64,000 nt of DNA, from the NCBI GenBank assembly GCA_958296195.1, contig OY282455.1, forward strand, positions 4,247,736-4,311,735, in the 5' to 3' direction. Within the stretch, counting starts at the first letter, position 1. Every line of letters starts with the position of its first letter. A program made the translations under genes and the position numbers. A model generated the notes under the pieces. It was not told the origin of the DNA. It searched no databases and saw only the letters and a program-made list of their open reading frames with translations. This DNA is from an uncultured Pseudomonadales bacterium (lineage in GTDB: Bacteria > Pseudomonadota > Gammaproteobacteria > Pseudomonadales > Azotimanducaceae). Below, in pieces: positions 23,712-32,548 of this stretch.

Positions 23712-24089
23712 ATGATCATCGACGCTCTCGCCGCTGCCAAAGCCCTCGAAAGGGCAGGCATGGACAACGGCCAAGCGGAGGCCGTCACCAACGTCATTCG
23801 GGATGCAACGGCGGACCTCGCCACTAAAGCCGATCTGAACTCCGCCCTAGCCGGATTGGAAGAGAGGCTGAACGAAAGGCTTGACGCCCAAGAAGCCAAA
23901 CTGGGCTCCGCCTTGGACACCCAAGAAAGCAAATTAGGCTCGGCCTTGGCCGCCCAGGAAGGTCGCCTCCGCGGCGAACTCTACAAGGCGTTGTGGGTCT
24001 TTGGGCTCGGTGTCATCACCGTCAACATTGCGGTTGTCAGCGCAGCAGTCGGCGTTGCCCTGTGGCTGTGGCCGCCGGGAGCGGGCTGA
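23712..24089 (+). CDS. Coiled-coil protein with a C-terminal membrane anchor
   Basis: 125-residue protein resembling the DUF1640/CCDC90 type. The N-terminus (ALAAAKALERAGMDNGQAEA) is followed by a long coiled coil built from three 11-residue repeats, LDAQEAKLGSA, LDTQESKLGSA and LAAQEGRLRGE, and one transmembrane helix near the end (FGLGVITVNIAVVSAAVGVA). ATG 23712 is chosen over an upstream frame extension that has no family similarity. Function unknown; relatives are common next to mobile genes. Confidence 0.7.
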   Translation: MIIDALAAAKALERAGMDNGQAEAVTNVIRDATADLATKADLNSALAGLEERLNERLDAQEAKLGSALDTQESKLGSALAAQEGRLRGELYKALWVFGLGVITVNIAVVSAAVGVALWLWPPGAG

Positions 24090-24120
24090 CAATGCACCGC
24101 TGCTCATTCGGAGGCTGAAT

Positions 24121-24543
24121 TCAAAGCGCCGCAACCGCGAGCGATTGGATGAAGTGAATGCCCGGCACGACGTGCCGGCTGAGTCGCTGGTCGTTGGTGA
24201 TGAACATGTCCACGCCGGCCACGGAGGCGCAGGCCAGTTGGATCGCATCTGCGGGCTGGATCGAGCGGTCTTGGCGAACGGCGCCGAAGGCAGCAGCAGC
24301 AGCCTGATCGAAGGGCTGCACGGCAGCGCTGGCGGTGATCGAACGCTCGTAGCGCCGCATGAGTTGCTCGTCGCCGGCCTCCAAGGGTTTCACAAGAATT
24401 TCGCCCAGCGTCAAGGCGGAGGTAAGCAACTGGTCCTGGCGCTCGATCATCCGTTCGCGCAGCGACACAACTCGTTCGGTGAGTTCGCCCTTGTCCTCGA
24501 ACAGATAGATGAAAAGGTTGGTATCCCAGAAGATCCGGCTCAT
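24121..24543 (-). CDS. PIN-domain toxin (VapC-like ribonuclease)
   Basis: 140-residue PIN nuclease. Acidic metal-binding residues are visible: Asp in MSRIFWDTNLFIYLFEDKG, Glu in LTLGEILVKPLE, Asp in PADAIQLACA and Asp in FITNDQRLS. In VapBC systems such enzymes cut RNA and are held inactive by the partner. The start ATG overlaps the upstream gene stop (ATGA) and has GGAAGGGA 6 nt before it. The partner is not a classic VapB, so the pair is atypical. Confidence 0.85.
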   Translation of the reverse strand: MSRIFWDTNLFIYLFEDKGELTERVVSLRERMIERQDQLLTSALTLGEILVKPLEAGDEQLMRRYERSITASAAVQPFDQAAAAAFGAVRQDRSIQPADAIQLACASVAGVDMFITNDQRLSRHVVPGIHFIQSLAVAAL

Positions 24544-25034
24544 TGCCATCCCTTCCGTTGGCGATGCACATAGGCATCGGCATCCTCGTCCGCCCAGACT
24601 TCGCTACCCACCCCACGCAACGCCAAGATGGGGTCTTCCACGGTGCCCGAAGGCCCAGCCGCATACACGTCTTCGTACCAATCGATGAGGTCGCCGTAGG
24701 CGGGTGGCAGATCGTGTCGCTTCGGCGCGTCCTTTCCCGACGACCGTCTGGGGTGGCAGGGGTCGCCGGGTCGGAACAGGCGGCGACGACCGGTTGCCGT
24801 CTCGACGAGCATGCGGTAGCGACCGGGATTGGGCGGCCTGTTGGCGACGCAGTGCAGGTAGATGTGGATCTTGACGCCCGGGCGCAGCGGCTTCACGCCG
24901 GTGACGTTCGCGGACTCGGCCTGCGCCATGATCTCAGCAATCGTAAAGTCCGGTGCCTGCGGATGGCTGCGGTGCAGGGACGCCGCGGCGATCCAGACTT
25001 CGTCAGCGACACGAACACGGGGATTTGACAGCAC
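24540..25034 (-). CDS. Probable antitoxin partner of the PIN toxin, uncharacterised winged-helix-like protein
   Basis: 164-residue protein in the antitoxin position, overlapping the toxin by 4 nt. The N-terminus (DEVWIAAASLHRSHPQAPDF and TIAEIMAQAESANV) looks like a winged-helix domain of about 65 residues; KIHIYLHCVANRPPNPGRYR follows. The rest is a positively charged linker and an acidic C-terminal tail (WADEDADAY) that could insert into the toxin active site. It is about twice the length of VapB antitoxins. A GTG start with AGGAGCTC upstream is preferred. Function inferred from gene order. Confidence 0.6.
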   Translation of the reverse strand: MLSNPRVRVADEVWIAAASLHRSHPQAPDFTIAEIMAQAESANVTGVKPLRPGVKIHIYLHCVANRPPNPGRYRMLVETATGRRRLFRPGDPCHPRRSSGKDAPKRHDLPPAYGDLIDWYEDVYAAGPSGTVEDPILALRGVGSEVWADEDADAYVHRQRKGWQ

Positions 25035-25446
25035 AATGAGCTCCTATCTATCCAAGTGTACTCCTAGATTACTATGTATTTGAGAGGATACGAATATGTA
25101 CCGGACGAGGGCAAGGCTAATACAAGCTAGCAGGCGGAGACGCCCCTTCCGGAACCCGCCGTTTCCCAACTTGGCTCATCCTAAATGCAGGACCGAAGCG
25201 GAACAGCTTCGCCAGCAAACGACTCTAAAATCGCCTTGGGCGATCCCCTACAGAGAGTTGGAGTGAGTGCGCAAGGCGTTATGCTTCCTCGCCTAGCATT
25301 CTGAACCAAGGACTCGCGACATGGGCGACCCCAAGTCCGGCGACATCCCCACGGCCCCCGAAGCCATTGCCGGCTCGATATCCCGCATCAACGACTTCGG
25401 GTTGGTTGTGCGAAGTACGGTCCGTGGAGTGAGAATCCCCTTCACC

Positions 25447-25713
25447 CATGACGGCCAAGCCGACCAGCATGGGCTTGTCCAAGCGCTCAGCGAGCAGTGG
25501 GGCGGGGACGTCCGCGAAGGCAAGGCCCAACATCCGCAAGTCGATGATGAGCAGCATGCCCAAAAACAGCGTCAGCGCCAGCACATGGGTGGACTCCACC
25601 CAAGCGTGTAGGTAAAGCGACTCGTGCAGCGCCGTGCTCCAGGGCATGGCGTCCAGCCAAAGCGCCCAGCTCACCAGCAGTTCATTCAGCACGCCCAGCT
25701 CCCTAGGGCGCAA
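25447..25713 (-). pseudogene. Truncated membrane protein gene (N-terminal part only)
   Basis: About 85 codons resemble the start of a small multi-helix membrane protein, likely of the DUF6644 kind: STALHESLYLHAWVESTHVL, then LTLFLGMLLIIDLRMLGLAF and LAERLDKPMLVGLAVM. After about base 25447 similarity ends and the frame continues into sequence that is open in several frames and matches nothing I know, down to about 25260. The gene appears broken by a deletion or a short insertion. Confidence 0.5.
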
Positions 25714-25764
25714 GAAAAAGGCAGGCCAAGGCTAGTCCAACTCTTTTGCAAAGCGCAGTTCGGC

Positions 25765-27501
25765 TTAGAACGCCTGCTCCGGCATGTCCATCACCGCCCC
25801 CGCCCCCGCCCGAATGGAGCTGGTCAGCGCTTCGGCCTTGGGCAGCAGCTTTTGGAAGAAGAACCTCGCCGTGCGCCGCTTGGCTTGGCCGAAGGCGTCG
25901 TCCGGGGCGGCGGCGGCCATGCGCGCCCACAGCCACGCGTAGATGGTCAGCCCGGCCAACTCCAAGTAGTCGGTGGAGGCGGCGCCGGGCAGGTTGGGGT
26001 CTTCGGGAGCTTTGGCCACCAGCCAGTCGGTGACGCCGAGCAAGCGGTCGAAGGCACTGCGCAGAGGTTCCCCGTATTCCTTCGGCACTTCGTCCGCGGC
26101 CATTTCCGCCACGAACCGCCGCAGGGCGCCGCCGCCGTCGCGCAGCACCTTGCGGCCGATCAGGTCCAACGCCTGCACACCGTTGGCGCCCTCGTAGATG
26201 GGCGCGATGCGCACGTCGCGCACGATCTGCTCCATGCCCCATTCCTTTATGTAGCCGTGCCCGCCGAAGACCTGCTGCGCGAGCACCGCGGATTCAAAAC
26301 CCCGGTCGCTCAAATACGCCTTGGCGATGGGGGTTAGCAAGTCCGCCAACGCTTGGCTGTATGGGTCACCCGAATGCTTGGCGCGGTCCAGGCTGCGCCC
26401 GACCAGCATGGCGAAGGCCCGCCCACCCTCCGTGTAGGCGCGAATGGTCAGCAGCATGCGGCGCACGTCTGGATGGACCAGCAAAGGGTCCGCCTCAGCG
26501 TCAGGGTTTTGGGGGCCGCCAGGGGCGCGGCCTTGCAGCCGCTCCTTGGCGTATTCCGCGGCCTGCTGATAGGCCAGTTCGCCGGCACCCAGCCCTTGCA
26601 GCCCTACGGCCAGCCGCTCGTGGTTCATCATGGTGAACATGCAGGCGAGGCCGGCGTTTTCCTCCCCCACCCGATAACCCACGGCGTCCTCGTAGTTCAT
26701 CAGGTTGGTGGCGCTGCCGCCCACGCCCATCTTGTGTTCGATGGCGCCGCTGGCGACGCCGTTGCGCACTCCCGGAAGGCCGTTTTCGTCGGGAATGAAC
26801 TTCGGCACGATGAACAGGCTGATTCCGCCAGTGCCCTTGGGGGCGCCCTCGACGCGGGCGATCACCAAGTGGACGATGTTTTGGGATAGGTCGTGCTCGC
26901 CGCTGGTGATGAATATCTTGCTGCCGGATATGCGGTAGGTTCCGTCGTCGGCCGGCGCGGCGCGGGTGCGCAGCAGGCCGAGGTCGGTGCCGGCCTGGGG
27001 TTCGGTCAGGTCCATGGCGGCGGACCACTCGCCGCTGTAGAGCTTTGGTAGATAGAGCCGCTTCTGCGCGTCGCTGCCGTGGGCCTCTATGCAGATGGCG
27101 GCCCCCACGGAGAGGGTGCCGTACAGATACAAGCCGGTGTTGGCGCCCCAGAACATCTCCTCAACTAGGCAGCCGAGGAGCTTGGGCATGCCTTGGCCGC
27201 CGTGGGCGGGGCTGCCTGACAGGCCCAGCCAGCCGCCTTCGGCCAATTGGCGATAGGCCGGCTTGAACGCCGCCGGCGCCTCGACCACCCCATCGCTCCA
27301 ACGGCAGCCAACCCGGTCTCCCTCCTGATTGACGGGCGCCATCACAGCGCTGGCCAACTTGCCGGCTTCGCTCAAAACCGCTCGCGCCAGATCCGCGTCC
27401 AAGTCGGCAAACGCCGGCGCTTCAGCCCATTCCCGGTTGACCTGAAACAGGTCGAACAGCAGAAATTCCATGTCCTGTTGCGGCGCTTGGTACTTGAGCA
27501 T
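25765..27501 (-). CDS. Acyl-CoA dehydrogenase, DmdC-like long form
   Basis: 578-residue flavin-dependent acyl-CoA dehydrogenase. The ATG is placed 10 nt after AGGAGGAG, starting MLKYQAPQQDMEFLL. The FAD-binding and active-site region includes AMDLTEPQAGTDLGLLRTRA, FITSGEHDLSQNIVHLV, the MMNHERLAVGLQGLGAGELA segment, QVFGGHGYIKEWGMEQIVRD and PIYEGANGVQALDL with the catalytic Glu. A C-terminal extension of about 120 residues is typical of the group that includes 3-methylmercaptopropionyl-CoA dehydrogenase. Substrate is therefore either 3-methylmercaptopropionyl-CoA or a medium/long-chain acyl-CoA; the sequence alone does not decide. Confidence 0.88.
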   Translation of the reverse strand: MLKYQAPQQDMEFLLFDLFQVNREWAEAPAFADLDADLARAVLSEAGKLASAVMAPVNQEGDRVGCRWSDGVVEAPAAFKPAYRQLAEGGWLGLSGSPAHGGQGMPKLLGCLVEEMFWGANTGLYLYGTLSVGAAICIEAHGSDAQKRLYLPKLYSGEWSAAMDLTEPQAGTDLGLLRTRAAPADDGTYRISGSKIFITSGEHDLSQNIVHLVIARVEGAPKGTGGISLFIVPKFIPDENGLPGVRNGVASGAIEHKMGVGGSATNLMNYEDAVGYRVGEENAGLACMFTMMNHERLAVGLQGLGAGELAYQQAAEYAKERLQGRAPGGPQNPDAEADPLLVHPDVRRMLLTIRAYTEGGRAFAMLVGRSLDRAKHSGDPYSQALADLLTPIAKAYLSDRGFESAVLAQQVFGGHGYIKEWGMEQIVRDVRIAPIYEGANGVQALDLIGRKVLRDGGGALRRFVAEMAADEVPKEYGEPLRSAFDRLLGVTDWLVAKAPEDPNLPGAASTDYLELAGLTIYAWLWARMAAAAPDDAFGQAKRRTARFFFQKLLPKAEALTSSIRAGAGAVMDMPEQAF

Positions 27502-27705
27502 GGGGGGCAACTCCTCCTGCTGCTTCCGCTTCGCTCCATCTTACCGCACCGCAATCCAAGCGGCTGGAACGGCGGCTTCGACAGCTGCGAGCGGCCTGGA
27601 GATCCTGCAGGCGAATGCGGCAGTGGCGGAGTTCGTCGATTTCCTACATGGATTGCGGCGGTCGCCGCTAGCGGAGGGCGGTTCCGCTCGGAAAAATGGT
27701 TGCCC

Positions 27706-28383
27706 ATGAACTGGGTCGATATTCTGTTGCCCCGAATTTGCCGGCTGTGCGATGCGCCTGTGAACGCCGACCTTGATCTGTGCCCGCCGTGCCGACGCAG
27801 CCTGCCCTGGAACCGGCAAGCCTGCCGCCGTTGCGGGTTGCCGCTGCTTGCCGCTGCTGACCAGTGTGCTCAATGCGTCATCAAGCCGCCGCCCTTTCAA
27901 AGTGTCATCGCCCCGTTGCTTTTTGCAGGGCCGGTCCCAAAGCTGGTGTACGCCATCAAGTTCGGCAAGGGCTATGGAGAGGCAAAACTCCTAAGCCGCC
28001 TGTTGGGGGACGCCGTTGCAGCGTCCGGCGAACCTTTGCCGGACCTGCTGGCGCCAGTGCCGTTGGCGACCGGTCGGCTGTGGCGGCGCGGCCACAACCA
28101 AGCCATTCTGCTGGCGGCGCCCTTGGCGCGGCGCTTCGGCATTCCGTTGCGCCGGACGGGTGTGCGCCGCAGCGGACGCGGCAAGCCCCAAAGGGGGCAG
28201 TCCCGAACCGCCCGCACCGCCAGCGTGCGCGGCGCGTTTCAGGCGCGGCGGCCCTGCAGCGGCGTGGTCGCCATCGTCGATGACGTCATGACTACGGGCG
28301 CCACCGCCAGCGAACTGGCCCGCACACTTTTGGCCGCCGGTGCGGACGAAACGGTGGTCTGGGCGGCGGCCAGAGCGGCTTAA
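27706..28383 (+). CDS. comF: ComF-family phosphoribosyltransferase-like protein
   Basis: 225-residue protein linked to natural transformation in other bacteria. The N-terminal zinc finger has CRLCDAP, CPPC, CRRCGLP and CAQC. Then comes a PRT fold with VYAIKFGKGYGEAKLLSR, LLAPVPLATGRLWRRGHNQA and the PRPP loop VVAIVDDVMTTGATASELA. ATG 27706 starts the zinc finger. With comM (57277-58797) and a pilT gene in the same window, DNA uptake is conceivable. The next gene begins 3 nt after the stop. Confidence 0.9.
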   Translation: MNWVDILLPRICRLCDAPVNADLDLCPPCRRSLPWNRQACRRCGLPLLAAADQCAQCVIKPPPFQSVIAPLLFAGPVPKLVYAIKFGKGYGEAKLLSRLLGDAVAASGEPLPDLLAPVPLATGRLWRRGHNQAILLAAPLARRFGIPLRRTGVRRSGRGKPQRGQSRTARTASVRGAFQARRPCSGVVAIVDDVMTTGATASELARTLLAAGADETVVWAAARAA

Positions 28384-28386
28384 ACT

Positions 28387-29304
28387 ATGGGGGTGAAACC
28401 GCAACGGGGACCGACCAAGATAGGCCGACTGGGAATGGGCATCGGGGTGCTGGCCTTGGTGTGGGCGCTGGAAGGCTTGGGGGCGGCCGCCAATTCCGGC
28501 CTGAGAATCGCCGTGGCGGCCAATTTCAGGGCGCCCTTTGCGGTGCTGGGTGCGGATTTCACCAAGGCCGCAGGCATTGAACTGACCCCGGTCTTCGGCG
28601 CTAGCGGACTGTTGGCGACGCAGATCCGGCAAGGGGCGCCGTTCGACGCCTTCCTTTCCGCCGACTTGGCAAGGCCCCAAGCCTTGGTTGACGACGGCTT
28701 GGCGGCTGGGCCGGTGCGCCGCTACGCCCGAGGGCTGGTGGCCCTGTGGACGCCGGGGCGTCAGGCTGGCCCAGCGGCGCTCGGTCTTGGACGCATCGCC
28801 TTGCCCAATCCGAAGCTCGCGCCCTACGGTCAAGCGGCGGTGGAGTGCCTGCAAGCGCTGCAACTTCGGCGCCCGCAGCAAGACAGCCTGGTGTTCGGCG
28901 CCAACGTAGCGCAAGTGGGCCACTTCCTGAGCTCCGGCGCCTTGCCCTCCGGCTTTGTCGCCTTGGGCCAACTCAAGGCCCTGGACGTGCCGGCGGAGCA
29001 CTACTGGGTCTGTCCGCAGCACACCCATCAACCCATCGACCAAGGGGCGGTGCTGCTGCATGGCGCCGCCGCCGGTCAAGCAGCCTCTTTTTTGGACTTC
29101 ATAACTGGGCCAAGCGTTCAGGCGCGATTAGCCGAGCTTGGCTACGCCCCTGTCGCGGACCAGCGCCAAACTTCCTCCATCGATCTCGGTCATGCCCGCA
29201 ACGCTGGCCCAGATCATGCCTTTGACGCCGATTTGGAGCGTGCGTCCGATCCTGCTTCCAGCTATGCCCCTGACGCCGGTTGGGGGGCCGCCCCCAATGG
29301 ATGA
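28387..29304 (+). CDS. modA: Molybdate ABC transporter substrate-binding protein
   Basis: 305-residue periplasmic protein that captures molybdate or tungstate. An N-terminal signal-anchor (MGIGVLALVWALEGLGAAAN) is followed by LRIAVAANFRAPFAVLGADF, FGASGLLATQIRQGAPFDAF and later ELGYAPVADQ. The normal ModA end is near residue 260; a further ~45 residues, Ser/Asp/Ala-rich, have no family counterpart and overlap the modB start. No D-Y-x-x-E motif check is possible, but the order modA-modB-modC supports the name. Confidence 0.85.
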   Translation: MGVKPQRGPTKIGRLGMGIGVLALVWALEGLGAAANSGLRIAVAANFRAPFAVLGADFTKAAGIELTPVFGASGLLATQIRQGAPFDAFLSADLARPQALVDDGLAAGPVRRYARGLVALWTPGRQAGPAALGLGRIALPNPKLAPYGQAAVECLQALQLRRPQQDSLVFGANVAQVGHFLSSGALPSGFVALGQLKALDVPAEHYWVCPQHTHQPIDQGAVLLHGAAAGQAASFLDFITGPSVQARLAELGYAPVADQRQTSSIDLGHARNAGPDHAFDADLERASDPASSYAPDAGWGAAPNG

Positions 29305-29959
29305 CGGCGTTTTGACCGCCTTGGTTCTGACGGCGGCGCTGGCGGCGGTCACCACCTTGGTTTTGCTGGTGATTGCCCCGCCGCTGGCATGGTGGCTGGC
29401 GCACAGCCGGCGCGCCGGGGCCTCCTTCGTGGAGGCGTTGGTGGCGCTGCCCTTGGTGCTGCCGCCCACGGTGCTTGGTTTCTACCTGCTGTTGGCGATG
29501 GCCGGAGACAGCTGGCTTGGCGGCGCGTGGCGGGCGCTTACCGGGCAGCCCTTGGCCTTCACCTTCAGCGGCTTGGTGATCGCCTCCATCCTGTATTCGC
29601 TGCCCTTTGTCAGTCAGCCTTTGACGGCCAGCTTTCGCAATACGCCCTCGGAACTGCTTGATGCGGCTGCGGTCATGGGCGTGGCGCCGGCGGCGCGGTT
29701 TCTGCGCCTCATGCTGCCCCTGCACTGGCGGGCGCTGCTGGCCGCGGCGGTGTTGGGCTTCGCCCACACGGTGGGGGAGTTCGGCATCGTGCTGATGATC
29801 GGCGGCAGCATTCCGGGGGAGACCCGGGTGCTGTCCATTCTGCTGTTCGACCAAGTGGAGTCCTTGGACTACGTCAGCGCCCACCTCACCGCCGGCATTT
29901 TGCTCGCCGTCTCCTTGGCGGCGCTGACCTTCACCTACGGCGTTCTGCGGCGGCGATGA
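29297..29959 (+). CDS. modB: Molybdate ABC transporter permease
   Basis: 220-residue inner-membrane permease with six predicted helices. It contains ALVALPLVLPPTVLGFYLLL, ASILYSLPFVSQPLTASF and the EAA-type loop (ELLDAAAVMGVAPAARFLRL) that contacts ModC. The ATG at 29297 overlaps the modA stop by 8 nt (ATGGATGA), so it is coupled. A longer in-frame extension upstream is only a shadow of modA. It lies 67 nt before modC. Confidence 0.9.
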   Translation: MDDGVLTALVLTAALAAVTTLVLLVIAPPLAWWLAHSRRAGASFVEALVALPLVLPPTVLGFYLLLAMAGDSWLGGAWRALTGQPLAFTFSGLVIASILYSLPFVSQPLTASFRNTPSELLDAAAVMGVAPAARFLRLMLPLHWRALLAAAVLGFAHTVGEFGIVLMIGGSIPGETRVLSILLFDQVESLDYVSAHLTAGILLAVSLAALTFTYGVLRRR

Positions 29960-30026
29960 GTCGGCAACCGGAAGATGGGCTCCCATCCGTAGGCGGCCGG
30001 CGCCTTTGCGGAGCGGTGCAGCGGCG

Positions 30027-31073
30027 ATGAGCTTGCGACTAAAGGGCGCCCTGCAAAGCGCCGACGGCTTCCGTCTGCAGGTGGATTTGGAGTTGCCGAG
30101 CGTCGGCGTCACCGCCCTCATTGGCGCATCAGGGGCCGGCAAGTCCACTTTGCTGCGCATCATTGCGGGGTTGGCAAGGCCGGACGGCTTCACGCTGTCC
30201 TTCAACGGCCAACGTTGGGACGCTCTGCCCGCCCATCGCCGCCCGATCAGCATGACCTTACAGCAGCCGGCGCTGTTTCCGCATCTAACGGTGGCCGGCA
30301 ACCTAAGGGCGGTTCCGGGCGCCAAGCAGATCGATGCGGCAGCGGCGCGATTCGGCCTGCAGGACCTCTTGGCGCGCAAGCCGGCCACCCTGTCCGGCGG
30401 CCAGCAGCAACGGGTGGCGTTGGCCCGAGCGTACCTCAAGCCAGCGCTCCTTTGGCTGCTCGATGAACCCCTTTCAGCCTTGGACCCTTTGGCCCGAGCG
30501 GAATTGGCGCCCATGCTCCGGCGGCTTTGCCGCACCCTGAACCGTCCGGTGATCTACGTCACCCACGCCTTGGCGGAGGTGCTGCAAATCGCCGATCATC
30601 TGGTGGTCATGGAGGCGGGAGAAGTCATCGGCGCCGGTTCGCCGGAAACCGTGGCGGCGCAACTCGACCATCCCCTGTCGCCGCTGATCGACACCGGCGG
30701 CATACTCGAAGCGGTCTTTGAGGCATACGACCCCGAGAGCCGCCTGAGCACCCTGCGCCTGGGCGCCCAAAGGCTCTGGGTGGGCGGAGATCTGCGCGAC
30801 GCCCCTTCCCCCGTGCGGGTGCAAATCCTTGCCCGGGACCTGGCCCTGGCCCTGGAGCGGCCGGCCGGCACGAGCATCCTCAATATCCTGGCCGTCACCC
30901 TAACTGGCCTTGCGCCAGCCGGCGACGGCGCCCTGTTCGCGGAACTGGACTGCGCCGGCCAACGCCTGCGCGCCCGCATCACCCGCCCCTCCCAAGCAAA
31001 CCTCGGCCTCAAACCGGGCATGGCCCTGTTCGCCTTGGTGAAGTCCACGGCGCTGGACCTGCACGGCGCCTGA
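30027..31073 (+). CDS. modC: Molybdate ABC transporter ATP-binding protein
   Basis: 348-residue ATPase. Walker A is LIGASGAGKSTLLRIIAGLA, the ABC signature is LSGGQQQRVALARAYLKPAL, Walker B is LWLLDEPLSALD and the H-loop is VIYVTHALAEV. The C-terminal ~100 residues form a TOBE/molybdate-binding domain (GTSILNILAVTLTGLAPAGD), as in ModC. ATG 30027 follows a GCGGAGCGGTGC stretch with a weak ribosome binding site. Third gene of the mod operon. It probably serves molybdoenzymes not present in this window. Confidence 0.92.
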   Translation: MSLRLKGALQSADGFRLQVDLELPSVGVTALIGASGAGKSTLLRIIAGLARPDGFTLSFNGQRWDALPAHRRPISMTLQQPALFPHLTVAGNLRAVPGAKQIDAAAARFGLQDLLARKPATLSGGQQQRVALARAYLKPALLWLLDEPLSALDPLARAELAPMLRRLCRTLNRPVIYVTHALAEVLQIADHLVVMEAGEVIGAGSPETVAAQLDHPLSPLIDTGGILEAVFEAYDPESRLSTLRLGAQRLWVGGDLRDAPSPVRVQILARDLALALERPAGTSILNILAVTLTGLAPAGDGALFAELDCAGQRLRARITRPSQANLGLKPGMALFALVKSTALDLHGA

Positions 31074-31186
31074 GTGGCCGTGTTGTCGAACCGCTCGCCC
31101 GCAATCCGCCTCCGCTTGACTGCCGCCCACTAGGAGGCTGGTGCAGCAAGCGGCTTGGGGCAATAGGCGGGCTGGGGCAACAGGAA

Positions 31187-32332
31187 TCATTCGAGCGCTT
31201 CGCGGAAGCGCTGCTTGTTGCGAATCAGGTTGGCGTACTGCTGGAACAGGTAGGGTCGCTGCGCATCAGGGCAAGCTGCGATCTGTTGGGCAAAGGCGTC
31301 ATCCACCTCGGCGTTCTCGGGCGCGGAGGCGGGCAGCTCGGGCAAGCCTAGGCGCTGAGCCGCCGCCACATGGGTGGGGAAGACTTTGAGACCGGCGACT
31401 ATTTCCTGGTCGATGGCCTCGGCTAGGCCCTCCGCGGAGTCGAATGGGCCGGCTGCGGGCGCCCCGAAGTGCAGGTGGACGCGGCCCTTGAAGCCCAGCA
31501 TCCCCTCGACGATGCTGATCAAGTCCTCGCCCTCCGGCTTGTCGTACTTGCCCTCGGCCTCGCGGATGCACAGTTCCCGGGCCTTGCGCGCGGCGCCGGG
31601 GTCGAGTTCGTAGGTGATGGCCACGGGCGTGACCTTGATGCGGGTACACAGGTCGCCCAAGTCCGCAACCTCGTCGCGCCAAGCCAAGGCCAACATCTTG
31701 ATGACTGCCGGGTCCGTGCGGTCCAGGCCGTCCTTGGAGCGGCCTTCCCGCTGCGCGATCCAAACCGATTCGGATGCCTCCAGGGAAGCGCGTATGAAGG
31801 CTGACGTTCGCTGCAGGGACTGATAGACCGCCTTGGCGCCGGTGACGCTGCGCTCGATCACGAAGCTCTTGTTCAGCCGCATCAGGTCGGCGGCGTAGGC
31901 CCTGTCGAGCAGGTTGTCGCCTATGGCGATCCTCGATGTGTCGTGTCCGGCGCGATGAATGGCGAAGTTGATGAGGCCGGTGTCCATGATGATGTCGCGG
32001 TGGGTCGAGATGAACAGGTAGGGTTCGCCCAAGACCAGACGCTCCAAGCCGCTGACCTGAAGTTCGAGAATGGTCTGCTCGATCAGCGTTTCCATGTAGC
32101 CGGAGAGCAGCGTCTGCACCTGCGCCACCGTTTGCAGCCGGCTCGCTTGGCGGCGGAGCAGGCCGCTGGCCGCCAGCCGCCCAAAAGCGGGCAGGGTGCG
32201 GGTGGTGCGCGGAAAAAGAAACTGGGCCATCGCCCGCCGCAGATCCCGGTCCCGCGCCAGCCGCGCCAAAACCGCCGGCACTTCATCGTCGCGGTAGGGG
32301 CGGATCGCGTCAAAGTTCTCCATGCCTGGCAT
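31187..32332 (-). CDS. Acyltransferase of the 1-acyl-glycerol-3-phosphate type
   Basis: Protein of about 381 residues of the PlsB/PlsC acyltransferase group. The HxxxxD catalytic motif is STHRDIIMD, preceded by LERLVLGEPYLFI. Later segments are LNKSFVIERSVTGAKAVYQS and WIAQREGRSKDGLDRTDPAV, which are the second and third acyltransferase blocks. The start is either ATG 32332 or 32323; neither has a strong ribosome binding site. It would act on glycerophospholipid or another acyl acceptor at the inner membrane. It stands alone, opposite to modABC. Confidence 0.82.
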   Translation of the reverse strand: MPGMENFDAIRPYRDDEVPAVLARLARDRDLRRAMAQFLFPRTTRTLPAFGRLAASGLLRRQASRLQTVAQVQTLLSGYMETLIEQTILELQVSGLERLVLGEPYLFISTHRDIIMDTGLINFAIHRAGHDTSRIAIGDNLLDRAYAADLMRLNKSFVIERSVTGAKAVYQSLQRTSAFIRASLEASESVWIAQREGRSKDGLDRTDPAVIKMLALAWRDEVADLGDLCTRIKVTPVAITYELDPGAARKARELCIREAEGKYDKPEGEDLISIVEGMLGFKGRVHLHFGAPAAGPFDSAEGLAEAIDQEIVAGLKVFPTHVAAAQRLGLPELPASAPENAEVDDAFAQQIAACPDAQRPYLFQQYANLIRNKQRFREALE

Positions 32333-32548
32333 GTTACCGATAATCCACCGCCGCGGCGCAAACACCGCCCCCCGAACCAGTCCACCTATTGCAGCAAGAC
32401 GGTCGATTGCATCAGCCGCGCAGCGGATGAGGTGGAACGCTGGGTGAGATCGTCAAGTTGGCGTTTCCCCAAGCAATCTGTTGGCCGGCTTCTTGCCGCT
32501 CAGGCAGTTGGCGTAAGATGCGGCTCGGGCAACTGATGGAGGGCGTTC

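Noticed and set aside
29138-29296. A 53-codon N-terminal extension of modB
   Set aside because: It overlaps modA, lacks family similarity, and the ATG at 29297 begins the known permease N-terminus.
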